From assembly GCA_045802605.1 (NCBI GenBank), contig JBJMQS010000056.1:62001-126000 (forward strand): DNA of 64,000 bases, in the 5' to 3' direction. Position numbers and translations under genes: made by a program. Under the pieces are notes generated by a model, which saw nothing but the letters and a program-made list of their open reading frames with translations, was not told where the DNA came from and searched no databases. Each line of letters starts with the position of its first letter. Within the stretch, counting starts at the first letter, position 1. Below, piece by piece: positions 18,666 through 25,571 of the stretch. The DNA is from JBJMQS01 sp045802605. GTDB lineage: Bacteria > Planctomycetota > Planctomycetia > Gemmatales > Gemmataceae.

Positions 18666-19145
18666 ATGGACATAGCCGAAATAGCCCGACGAACGGATTT
18701 GCCCCCCCGGCGATTACGCTATGTTCTTGACCAGGGGCTTTATCCCGTCGCGGCAAGCAACGCGGGCGGCCGCGGTGTACCACGGGTTATGCAAGTCCAT
18801 GAGGCCTATATGGTGGCGGTCGCGGCACTGTTGCTTGAGATGGGGATCAAGCGGCGACTTGTCGAAGAATTATTGCAGGAAACCGCAGGGCGGTTCGGGC
18901 CGAAATACCCGCGCGAAAAAGTACCACTGTTTCAGGCGTATTACGCCGGCGAGACTACGGTAGAAATCGGCGATGGCCAGTGCTGGCGCCTCTACGCCAA
19001 AGCCAAGCCATATTTCGCGCCGGCCTGTGACAGCCGGTGGCGGCAGTTCGAAACTAACCGTGTTGCCCCGGACAGCTTCGAACCATTGGTTACCGTGCGA
19101 ATCAATCTAACCGCGCTAAAGGATCGAATAGGCACCGAGTCTTAA
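18666..19145 (+). CDS. MerR-like DNA-binding regulator
   Basis: A 159-residue protein whose N-terminus is a winged helix-turn-helix of MerR type: DIAEIARRTDLPPRRLRYVL, then the wing GGRGVPRVMQVHEAYMVAVA and a helix with LLLEMGIKRRLVEELL. The C-terminal half is about 75 residues with no ligand motif recognised. Start ATG 18666. Identical palindromes precede and follow the gene, so autoregulation and control of the downstream genes are plausible. It precedes the ubiquitin-like cassette in the same direction, but 471 bases separate it from the first cassette gene, so the link is inference. Confidence 0.7.
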   Translation: MDIAEIARRTDLPPRRLRYVLDQGLYPVAASNAGGRGVPRVMQVHEAYMVAVAALLLEMGIKRRLVEELLQETAGRFGPKYPREKVPLFQAYYAGETTVEIGDGQCWRLYAKAKPYFAPACDSRWRQFETNRVAPDSFEPLVTVRINLTALKDRIGTES

Positions 19146-19156
19146 TTTGCCTGTGG

Positions 19157-19173
19157 TTGCCCATTATGGGCAA
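19157..19173. promoter_or_regulatory. Second copy of the TTGCCC-N5-GGGCAA palindrome
   Basis: The same inverted repeat as at 18630-18646, located between the MerR-like stop codon (19145) and the start of a 37-codon HTH ORF (19195). Probably an operator for the downstream transcript. Confidence 0.6.
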
Positions 19174-19194
19174 CAAGAACGCAAGGATGCATCG

Positions 19195-19308
19195 ATGGCA
19201 TGCAAATACTACAGCGTGGAAGAAGCCGCCGTATGTGCCGGGGTCTCCACCAAAACCATCAACCGGTGGCGCAAACACGGCCTGCTTACCCCTAAATTCC
19301 CTTGCTAA
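19195..19308 (+). CDS. 37-residue excisionase-like HTH peptide
   Basis: A very short open frame, ATG 19195 to TAA 19306-19308, with a clear MerR/excisionase helix-turn-helix (YYSVEEAAVCAGVSTKTINR and RWRKHGLL). These domains normally run 50-70 residues, so the wing is missing and the ORF may be a truncated gene. It starts 22 bases after the second palindrome, which suggests control by the MerR-like protein. Confidence 0.45.
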   Translation: MACKYYSVEEAAVCAGVSTKTINRWRKHGLLTPKFPC

Positions 19309-19616
19309 ATTGCGCCATAACAATTGATGGGGTTTAGCCCCGTGCGACACGTTCACTTGTCCGGCCGCGGTATGACGATGCACACTCTTGAGTTCCAACA
19401 AGAATAGTAATTTCAAATCCATGTTAGAGTTTACTCGCGGCCGCGTCATGTTGGCCCAGACATGTGATTCCACTTGGCCGGGACCTTCACTTGGATCGCG
19501 GTCTGCGAAAACTCAATTTTGAGTGTGTTGGTCGTCAGCCAACGCACGATGTTCGCTCTGTGACTCTGCACTTCAAATACATTTTGTCAACCATTTCAAC
19601 AGAAAGGCACATTCTC
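19309..19616. other. Leader region of the ubiquitin-like cassette
   Basis: About 308 bases with no gene I can support. Short frames on either strand lack ribosome sites. The promoter of the cassette is expected here, but I could not place its boxes with confidence. Confidence 0.35.
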
Positions 19617-19781
19617 ATGGGAGCCCGTTCCAAACTCAACGGCGCTTATGTGGCCGGCGGCCTGATCTTGGCCACGATCGCCGGCGCCATCACGCAGTCA
19701 TTTGGAGTCTTTGTGGTCGTGATGATCATTTCGATCGTGGCCGATTTGGCCAGCGGCAATATCCGCCCAGATCGACGCTGA
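19617..19781 (+). CDS. 54-residue membrane peptide at the head of the Ub-like cassette
   Basis: A small protein from ATG 19617 with a basic N-terminus (MGARSKLNGA) and one long hydrophobic stretch that could form one or two helices (residues of about 11-45). It ends with RPDRR. No enzyme motif. It is the first small ORF in a run of same-strand genes ending with the terminator at 23268, so it may anchor or mark the system at the membrane. The ribosome site is unremarkable (AGAAAGG 14 bases upstream). Confidence 0.55.
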   Translation: MGARSKLNGAYVAGGLILATIAGAITQSFGVFVVVMIISIVADLASGNIRPDRR

Positions 19782-19867
19782 AGTTGCACTCACTTTGTCG
19801 GCCTTCGTTGTCTGTGATTCGGGACAGTCCTGAGTTACTCCCCTTCCCTGTTTCCGGAGAGAGAGCG

Positions 19868-20128
19868 ATGAACATCCAAGCACCCCACAGTCCCAGACGG
19901 TCCTGGTATGGCCCGCGGCTGGCCCGTCAGCTCGATCGCTTCGATCGCATGCTCGATGGCTTGGGCGAGGCGATCCCTGCCGCGGTACAAATGGCGGTCG
20001 AGGAATCGATTGAAAAAGCCCTGTGCATCGCGCTGTGCCGCATGCTCAGTCGCGTCTATGCGGCGATCGATCCGACTCCGGCCGCGCCGCCAGCCGAGTC
20101 CAACAGCGTGGCCGAGCAGCGCGGGTAA
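19868..20128 (+). CDS. 86-residue helical protein in the Ub-like cassette, unknown
   Basis: Starts at ATG 19868 behind GGAGAGAG. The body is a predicted amphipathic helix rich in Arg/Asp/Leu (ARQLDRFDRMLDGLGEAIPA ... MAVEESIEKALCIALCRML), followed by a Pro/Ala-rich tail. No family recognised. Its position, 118 bases before the ubiquitin-like gene, suggests a cassette component, perhaps a substrate, adaptor or regulator; this is only inferred from context. Confidence 0.55.
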   Translation: MNIQAPHSPRRSWYGPRLARQLDRFDRMLDGLGEAIPAAVQMAVEESIEKALCIALCRMLSRVYAAIDPTPAAPPAESNSVAEQRG

Positions 20129-20246
20129 CAGCACATCTGCTGTTCATGTCTTGAGTTCACCAGAACTGTATTCACTTGACCTGTTTTCCCGAGGCCGGAA
20201 GTCACCGTGGCTTTTGGTCAACCACCACCCTGATGAAGGAGGAAGT

Positions 20247-20474
20247 ATGCGCATTTTATTTATCAACAACGATGGCGGCGGCTTTGCGGACACGATCGAA
20301 GTGGCCGAGGGCACCAGTGTCGCGGCGCTCTTCGCCGAGCGCATGTCCGGTCGCAAACCGACGGATTATCACATCCGCGTCAACCGTCTGCCGGTGACCG
20401 CCGATCAGGTGCTACAGCCCGGCGACCGGCTCAGTGCCACCCCGTTGAAGATCGAAGGAGCCTTGTGCGCGTAG
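20247..20474 (+). CDS. Ubiquitin-like beta-grasp protein (Prok_Ub/MoaD-ThiS-like)
   Basis: A 75-residue protein with a textbook ribosome site (AAGGAGG before ATG 20247). The pattern fits a beta-grasp fold: strand MRILFINNDGGGFADTIEVA, a helix TSVAALFAERM, and the end IRVNRLPV then LQPGDRLSATPLKIEG. I assign it to the prokaryotic ubiquitin (Prok_Ub) group seen beside E1/E2/JAB genes. There is no C-terminal diglycine: the sequence ends IEG-ALCA, with a single Gly 71 and four more residues that a peptidase could remove. It lies directly upstream of the E2-RING, JAMM and E1-like genes, its expected conjugation machinery. Confidence 0.82.
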   Translation: MRILFINNDGGGFADTIEVAEGTSVAALFAERMSGRKPTDYHIRVNRLPVTADQVLQPGDRLSATPLKIEGALCA

Positions 20475-20546
20475 CCCCGCGATGTTCTTGGAGGGGGATT
20501 GACCGGAACGGCCAATTCCCCTCGTTCCTTTTTCGGGAGAAATTTC

Positions 20547-21692
20547 ATGCTCTCGCTGCACCATCGTCTGCGCTTGGCCCGCCGTTTGAGTGATGCGGCG
20601 GAAGGTCGGAGTCGTAAGTTGCCCGCATTTGCCGCCATCGCTGCGGATGCTGTATCTGATTTACGCGCGATCCAAAAGCTGGTGGACCAGCATGCTTATG
20701 CGCGTGCCCGTAAATGGCCATTGGCCGAAGCGCATTTACAAACCTGTGTCAATGAACAAATCGAACGGCTGGGCAATCATTTGCTGCGCGTTGCCGCCGC
20801 ATCGCGAACGCAGCTGGTCGGCATGAATGCCGCCGGTGACTACCTTGGGGAATTGGCGCAGCTGGAGGATGAGTTTGGTGCAATCGAAGTAGAGTGGCGG
20901 CAACAGTACCTCCGTGTCGCGACTGAGCCGATCCATCTTGAAGGAATTGACTTCGGCTCCTTTGCCATCGAGTTTCATTGGGAACGGCTGCAACGATCGA
21001 CCGACGTCAGTTGCTTCGATGTCGTGGCTTTGCAACCGAACGCGGCCGCCTGCAACGAAGCGGTCACTCATCCCCATGTGCGCGAGGCTCAGCTCTGCGC
21101 CGGTGACGCCCACATGCCGATTGAACATGCCTTGGCGGCTGGACGTTTGGCCGATGCGTTTTTGCTCGTGAAGATGGTTTTGACGACATATAACCGGCAC
21201 AGCCCGTTTGTACGTTTGGAGGATTGGTCTGGCCGCGCTTGTGATGACTGCGGGGACCTGCAAGACCCCGAAGACATGAGCTATTGCGAAGGTTGCGAGC
21301 GCGATTTTTGCGAGGCCTGCTTCAGTTTTTGTCCGACCTGTGATCTGTGCCGTTGTTTGAGTTGTTTATCGCGCTGCGAGCTTTGCCAGACCCCCTGTTG
21401 CGCCGAGTGTCTGGTGAACTCGGCGGATTGTGAGCAAAGCTGCTGTGCGGATTGTTTACTCACCTGTACGAGCTGTGAACAGCGGGTGACGCCCTCGGAC
21501 TTCGATTCCGACGCCGGCGTGTGCGTAGAGTGCGCCAACGTCGAGACGGAAGAAGACGAAGCCATCCCCCCGACCTCAGGAGACTCCCATGACAATGTTC
21601 CGACCGCGGCGGCACTCGATATTGCGCCAGCCCAAACTGATATTTGCGCCATTAGCGTACCTGAAACTGCAGTACTTTTGTCACGCGGGTGA
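20547..21692 (+). CDS. E2-like (UBC fold) and RING-like zinc-finger fusion protein
   Basis: A 381-residue protein from ATG 20547 (ribosome site GGGAGA). Residues of about 10-120 are helical. Residues of about 120-228 resemble an E2 ubiquitin-conjugating fold: an HPH motif at 175-177 in the place of the E2 HPN, followed seven residues later by a candidate catalytic Cys 184 (AQLCAGD) and E2-like helices (ALAAGRLADAFLLVKMVLTT). Residues of about 232-330 hold more than twenty Cys in CxxC pairs (CDDCGD, CEGCERDFCEAC, CPTCDLCRC, CELCQTPCCAEC and so on), as in RING/treble-clef fingers, possibly more than one. The product is thus a candidate combined E2-E3. Its 3' end overlaps the JAMM gene by 104 bases in another frame, implying tight coupling. 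Confidence 0.75.
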   Translation: MLSLHHRLRLARRLSDAAEGRSRKLPAFAAIAADAVSDLRAIQKLVDQHAYARARKWPLAEAHLQTCVNEQIERLGNHLLRVAAASRTQLVGMNAAGDYLGELAQLEDEFGAIEVEWRQQYLRVATEPIHLEGIDFGSFAIEFHWERLQRSTDVSCFDVVALQPNAAACNEAVTHPHVREAQLCAGDAHMPIEHALAAGRLADAFLLVKMVLTTYNRHSPFVRLEDWSGRACDDCGDLQDPEDMSYCEGCERDFCEACFSFCPTCDLCRCLSCLSRCELCQTPCCAECLVNSADCEQSCCADCLLTCTSCEQRVTPSDFDSDAGVCVECANVETEEDEAIPPTSGDSHDNVPTAAALDIAPAQTDICAISVPETAVLLSRG

Positions 21693-22290
21693 CACCGAAG
21701 TCGGTGGCTTTGCCATCACCGCTTCCAAGCGGCCGCTTTATGTCCAGGAGTTTGTCACGCTGGCCCAGGACACCAATCCGATTGCGGTGAAGTTCCATGA
21801 CGACGCGGTGGCTGATTATTTCGATCAGTGCGTCGATCGCGGGTTAGCGCCGGAACAGTTCGCGCGGATTTGGCTGCACACCCATCCCGGCGATTCAGTA
21901 ATCCCCAGTCTCACCGATGAACAGACCTTTGACCGGGTCTTTGGCCACTGCCACTGGGCGGTGATGGCGATCTTGGGCCGCACCGGGCGCACGTCGGCAC
22001 GGTTGGCGGTTCATTCGGGCATTCGCTTGGATTTAGAGATTGGAGTCCGCGTGGATTGGGCAGCCTGGCCCGATGCATTAGCGCAGGAAGCCGCTTATTT
22101 CGATTGGCTGTTGGATGAGTGGCAAAAGGAATATCACGCCAATATCCATCCGATGCCCAGGATCGGCGGCATGGATCAGCCGCTACTGCTCGATCCATTT
22201 GCAGCCGTGGTGTGTCCGAGTGTCGGCGATGGCGATGAGTTATTGGATCGGTCTATTTCTTCGGGAGGGCTGGATGAACCCGTTATCTGA
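21589..22290 (+). CDS. JAB1/MPN (JAMM) metallopeptidase, deubiquitinase-like
   Basis: A 233-residue protein starting at ATG 21589 behind AGGAG, inside the end of the preceding gene. The JAMM zinc motif is complete: Glu 37 in DTEVGGFAI, His 97 and His 99 in WLHTHPG, and Ser 107 with Asp 110 in IPSLTDEQ. These peptidases release or mature ubiquitin-like modifiers by isopeptide or C-terminal cleavage. Here it could trim the ALCA tail of the Ub-like protein or reverse conjugation; neither has been shown. The C-terminal 90 residues, with a WQKEYHANIHPMP segment, are outside the core fold. It overlaps the E1-like gene by 17 bases. Confidence 0.88.
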   Translation: MTMFRPRRHSILRQPKLIFAPLAYLKLQYFCHAGDTEVGGFAITASKRPLYVQEFVTLAQDTNPIAVKFHDDAVADYFDQCVDRGLAPEQFARIWLHTHPGDSVIPSLTDEQTFDRVFGHCHWAVMAILGRTGRTSARLAVHSGIRLDLEIGVRVDWAAWPDALAQEAAYFDWLLDEWQKEYHANIHPMPRIGGMDQPLLLDPFAAVVCPSVGDGDELLDRSISSGGLDEPVI

Positions 22291-22948
22291 TCGCGCTATC
22301 CGCCAACGGGAATTGATTCCTCCCGAGCGGCTGGCCCGCAGTCAAGCGGTCGTGATCGGTGTCGGTGCTATCGGCCGTCAGGTGGCCTTGCAGTTGGCCG
22401 CCTTGGGCGCGCCCCAGTTACTGCTCATCGATCATGATGTCGTCGCGGTCGAGAACCTCGCCGTGCAAGGTTACTGGCCGAGTGATTTGGAACTATTGAA
22501 GGTCAAAGCGACGGCTACTTTGTGTCGGCACATCAACCCCGAGATGAACCTACAAACGGTTCCAGAGAGATTCCGCCGCTCGCTCTGGAGAGACGCTCAA
22601 CTGCAAAGCGATGTGGCGGTATTTTTCTGTGTGGATTCCATTGCCACCCGCAAAGTGATTTGGGATTCGGTGCACAGCCGGGTTGGATTGGTCATCGATG
22701 GGCGGATGAACGGCGAAGTCCTACGGGTCTTGGCGAGTGATCAGCCGCAGCGGGACGCCCATTATCCCAGCACTTTGTTCGCCGCCTCGGAAGCATATCT
22801 CGGCAGCTGTACCGCTCGTTCGACGATTTACGCGGCCTCCATTGCGGCCGGCTTGATGGTGGGCCAATTCGCTCGGCAGCTGCGGGACTTGCCCGTCATT
22901 GCCGACCAAACGCTCAACCTGCTCGCGGCGGAATTGCTCGTCGGTTGA
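22274..22948 (+). CDS. E1-like ThiF-family adenylyltransferase
   Basis: A 224-residue protein from ATG 22274 (ribosome site GGGAGGG), overlapping the JAMM gene by 17 bases. It has the Rossmann-like ATP site GVGAIGR at 29-35, the Mg/ribose region LLIDHDVVAVENLAVQGYW (Asp 53, Asp 55, Glu 60, Asn 61), FFCVDS around Cys 119, and SCTARSTIY with Cys 179, the likely thioester-forming Cys of this group. It would adenylate the C-terminus of the Ub-like protein and pass it to the E2 Cys. It is a minimal single-domain E1 without a ubiquitin-fold domain, as is usual in prokaryotic systems. Confidence 0.88.
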   Translation: MNPLSDRAIRQRELIPPERLARSQAVVIGVGAIGRQVALQLAALGAPQLLLIDHDVVAVENLAVQGYWPSDLELLKVKATATLCRHINPEMNLQTVPERFRRSLWRDAQLQSDVAVFFCVDSIATRKVIWDSVHSRVGLVIDGRMNGEVLRVLASDQPQRDAHYPSTLFAASEAYLGSCTARSTIYAASIAAGLMVGQFARQLRDLPVIADQTLNLLAAELLVG

Positions 22949-23051
22949 GAGTATTCTTCGGGAAGCAGCCCCGGCGGAACATAGTTGCCAATTGAAGCTA
23001 ACTCATTGTCTTGGACGTACCGCTTACTCGTACTTGAAGGAAGGAGAGCTT

Positions 23052-23252
23052 GTGCCCGCGCGACGAATTGTCCTGATCGAACAGTATCACGTCAGCGTTT
23101 TTGTTGCCGACAATCTGCAATCGACCATCATAAAGTCCATTCGCCGATCCTTGGGGCGCCCTCAGTTGCGAAAAGAGATTCTCCAGAAAATTCGCCAGGT
23201 ATTCGAACGAGATGTGATGCTACGGCATTCTCGACTCAAGATCTCTGTGTAG
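23052..23252 (+). CDS. 66-residue conserved-looking small protein closing the Ub-like cassette
   Basis: GTG start at 23052 with a strong ribosome site (AAGGAGAG). The sequence begins VPARRIVLIEQYHVSVFVAD (first residue Met in the protein) and continues as strand/helix with many basic residues (SIKSIRRSLGR-like, RKEILQKIRQVFERD). No family recognised. It ends just before the intrinsic terminator, so it is the last gene of the transcript. Confidence 0.55.
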   Translation: MPARRIVLIEQYHVSVFVADNLQSTIIKSIRRSLGRPQLRKEILQKIRQVFERDVMLRHSRLKISV

Positions 23253-23267
23253 CGATAACCGCCAAAG

Positions 23268-23308
23268 CCAGGCCCGCCCAATCGGGCGGCCGGGCTGGGT
23301 TTTCTTTA
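23268..23308 (+). terminator. Intrinsic terminator of the Ub-like cassette
   Basis: A GC-rich imperfect hairpin (CCAGGCCCGCCC / GGGCGGCCGGGCTGG around AATC) followed by TTTTCTTT, 15 bases after the last small gene. A typical rho-independent terminator. Confidence 0.75.
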
Positions 23309-23569
23309 ACTATTAATGGCAAGACTTAATCGTGATCGGAACCTGGTGATGACCCAGGGCGTCGGACCTTGTGGCGGCGAGGCCGCAGTGCAACAACCTA
23401 GTGAAATCTGATTGATAGAGAACCATCGTTCAGTTCGATGATACTTTGGTGTGTAACCTCCAATCCGCCCCGGTTATTCGAGCAAGGAGGGCAAAGCGCG
23501 GTTGGAGGGAACATCGGGCTTGCGAACAGTCTGCGTAACACTGCCGGAAAATTACCAGTGTCCAAAGAC

Positions 23570-24775
23570 TTAAATATGCAGCTTCACTTCCCATTGCGGC
23601 CGATATTTCGTTGCCGGAAAGGACAAGTTGATGCGAATGATCGCTGGGTCATTGGCCAAGCCTCCCGGTGGCGTGCTCAATATCTTTGTTTCGCCTTCTT
23701 TCCATGACTCGACGTCCCAGTGAAATGACTTGGCCTCGTCGCCTTGGACAAACGATATATCGACGGCGCATTTGCCCAACCAAGGATAATCCCTCATGGT
23801 AAGCTTCACGCCGCGCTGTTGGTCCGTGAAGATCCCTTTTTGAAATGTCAGGTATTGGCAATCCAATGCGATCTTCTTGCAGCGTTCAGCGATTGAATTG
23901 TCCTTCACTGTGCCGACGTAATCGTAATGGACTTTGGTGGAAAACGTCGGAGACAAGATGGTCACATCGACTGCTTCCAATTGAGCCACAGTAGTCCGTC
24001 CCAGCAATTCGCCCAAAACTGCAGTGCCTGGTTCATAGCACGCCCAGCGTTTCCCGTCTTGCGGCCATTTTGGAATGAAATGTACATTGGTGCGACGCTC
24101 CGTCGCTCCTTGCAGTTCGACGACAACCAGCGCATCGTCGAGCGCTGCACCGGAGTTATGCAGGCAGCACCAATCATGTGCCTCGGTGCCGTACCAGGAC
24201 TCCTCATACGTCACCCGGATGCGATTGGCATTGGGCACGTCGGCGGCGGCGTACTTTGCCGCCACTCGAGGCAACAAGACATTGAGCGCGTTGCCCTTGT
24301 CGCAAATCGCGACTAACTGATGCAGTGCGGCGGCAATCGCTTTAATTTTTTCGTCTTCTTGGGTGGTAAGGCGATAGACTTGATCGAGTCTGCCAAAGCA
24401 AACGTGAACTAGCGACTCGCCAAAAACCGTGGTGGCATTTTGCGGCCGTGGTAACTTTTCCAACCGCTCCAGGTGAGTCACGATATCGTTTGCGACCGCT
24501 TCTCCTTCCTTCGCCAGATGACTGCTCTCCGGATCGTTGGAATGGACATTGCGAAGATCCATCAACGCACTATGGGCCTCGGCCAAAGCCTTTGAGAAAT
24601 CGGTCTGGGGATGGGATTGGGTTTCGTAAAGATCGCGACTCAAGTTTCGTGCAACCACCCGAAAATCTGCTGGCAATGGCTTGATCGGGGTCCGATTGCA
24701 CCCTGTGGTTAAGGAGAGTATTGCCAAGCACGCGGTCGCGCGAGCGAGGAATGGACAAAGGCACTTGGAGGACAT
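23570..24775 (-). CDS. Lipoprotein of unknown function
   Basis: A 401-residue protein. The start at 24775 is preferred because it puts a lipoprotein signal at the N-terminus: MSSKCLCPFLARATACLAIL, then a lipobox LTTGC (Cys about residue 27), behind a GGGAG site; an in-frame upstream start at 24919 is also open. The body has a helical part with a possible repeat of D-L-rich segments, then beta-rich sequence. No domain recognised. Located in the envelope. It is transcribed convergently with the Ub-like cassette. Confidence 0.7.
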   Translation of the reverse strand: MSSKCLCPFLARATACLAILSLTTGCNRTPIKPLPADFRVVARNLSRDLYETQSHPQTDFSKALAEAHSALMDLRNVHSNDPESSHLAKEGEAVANDIVTHLERLEKLPRPQNATTVFGESLVHVCFGRLDQVYRLTTQEDEKIKAIAAALHQLVAICDKGNALNVLLPRVAAKYAAADVPNANRIRVTYEESWYGTEAHDWCCLHNSGAALDDALVVVELQGATERRTNVHFIPKWPQDGKRWACYEPGTAVLGELLGRTTVAQLEAVDVTILSPTFSTKVHYDYVGTVKDNSIAERCKKIALDCQYLTFQKGIFTDQQRGVKLTMRDYPWLGKCAVDISFVQGDEAKSFHWDVESWKEGETKILSTPPGGLANDPAIIRINLSFPATKYRPQWEVKLHI

Positions 24776-24965
24776 CCGGAAGGTCTCCCAATCTAAATCA
24801 CTAGGTACACCGTGATTCCGCCGCAAATAACCGTCGGGCCGAGTCGAAATCGTGTCAGTGGGATTCGCCATCATCGGGCTCCCAGAGTGCGCAAAAGATG
24901 CGAACGCGCTGAATGTCACTTATAGTCGATACACTTAAAGTCTACAAGCGGCTAGCGTCGTGTTC

Positions 24966-25199
24966 ATGGCACGACGGTCAGGCAAGCCGGATATACGCGA
25001 ACGCTTCGGCGATGCGATCCGGATCAGCCGTGAAGCTCTCGGTTTGACTCAAGAGGAATTGGCTCACAAAGCCAAAATGCACCGATCATATTTGAGTGAC
25101 ATCGAACGCGGGTCGCGAAACGTTTCCATCATTAACATCGAGCGACTTGCGGCAGGGTTGTCCATTTCTTTGGCAGATTTGTTCGCGCAAGTAAAATAA
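24966..25199 (+). CDS. Small XRE-family HTH regulator, restriction-controller-like
   Basis: A 77-residue protein (ATG 24966; a GTG two codons upstream is also possible). A single helix-turn-helix domain: FGDAIRISREALGLTQEELA, then HKAKMHRSYLSDIERGSRNV and a helix with IERLAAGLSISLADLF. Size and sequence match C-protein-like controllers of restriction-modification loci and other short XRE repressors. No methyltransferase gene lies nearby, but the convergent gene at 25572 has a possible nuclease motif. Its own promoter lies in the 190-base gap to the divergent lipoprotein gene. Confidence 0.8.
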   Translation: MARRSGKPDIRERFGDAIRISREALGLTQEELAHKAKMHRSYLSDIERGSRNVSIINIERLAAGLSISLADLFAQVK

Positions 25200-25291
25200 G
25201 CCGCGATTAAGTCGTCGTCAGTACAAACGTCTGAACAATGTAGACCACGCCTACCGCCCTAATCATGTGCACCGCTCAAGCCAAATAGCAG

Positions 25292-25564
25292 CTACCGAGG
25301 GATCACGCGCGCCTTGCCGGCCGCATGCTTTTCCCGGGCGCGCTTGAGCTCCACGTCGTTGATGTACCGTGAATCGAGAAAGTTATGCGTGACCAAGAGC
25401 CGGATAATGTCTGCCTGCTCCAGGTTTTCGCCGATCTTGCCGTCCCATTCATCGTCGGCGAAAAGGCGGCGGTCGTGCCAGGTGGAGATCAGCCCCTGCT
25501 TTTTTAGAGTCGCGCAGAGGGCCTCGATCTTCGGGGTCTGTTCATCCTTGCACGTGCCCGCGCA
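25292..25564 (-). pseudogene. TIR-domain fragment
   Basis: Reading the minus strand from about 25564 gives CKDEQTPKIEAL, then STWHDRRLFADDEWDGKI, ENLEQADIIRLLVTHNFLDS, RYINDVELKRAREKHA and VIPR followed by TAG at 25292-25294. This is the core of a bacterial TIR domain, including the D-D-E-W-D region and the helix with a Glu (INDVEL) in the place of the NADase glutamate. The first strand and the start codon are missing, and the domain stops at VIP, before the usual final strands. It is therefore a broken piece, left just downstream of the 477-residue gene. Confidence 0.65.
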
Positions 25565-25571
25565 AATTAAT

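Noticed and set aside
20499..20546. Earlier start for the E2-RING protein
   Set aside because: The codons before 20547 encode an unlikely leader; the ATG at 20547 follows a ribosome site.
22274..22948. ThiF-like protein as part of thiamine or molybdopterin synthesis
   Set aside because: Neighbours are a JAMM peptidase and an E2-RING fusion, and no ThiG/ThiS or MoaE-type gene is nearby; a conjugation role fits better.
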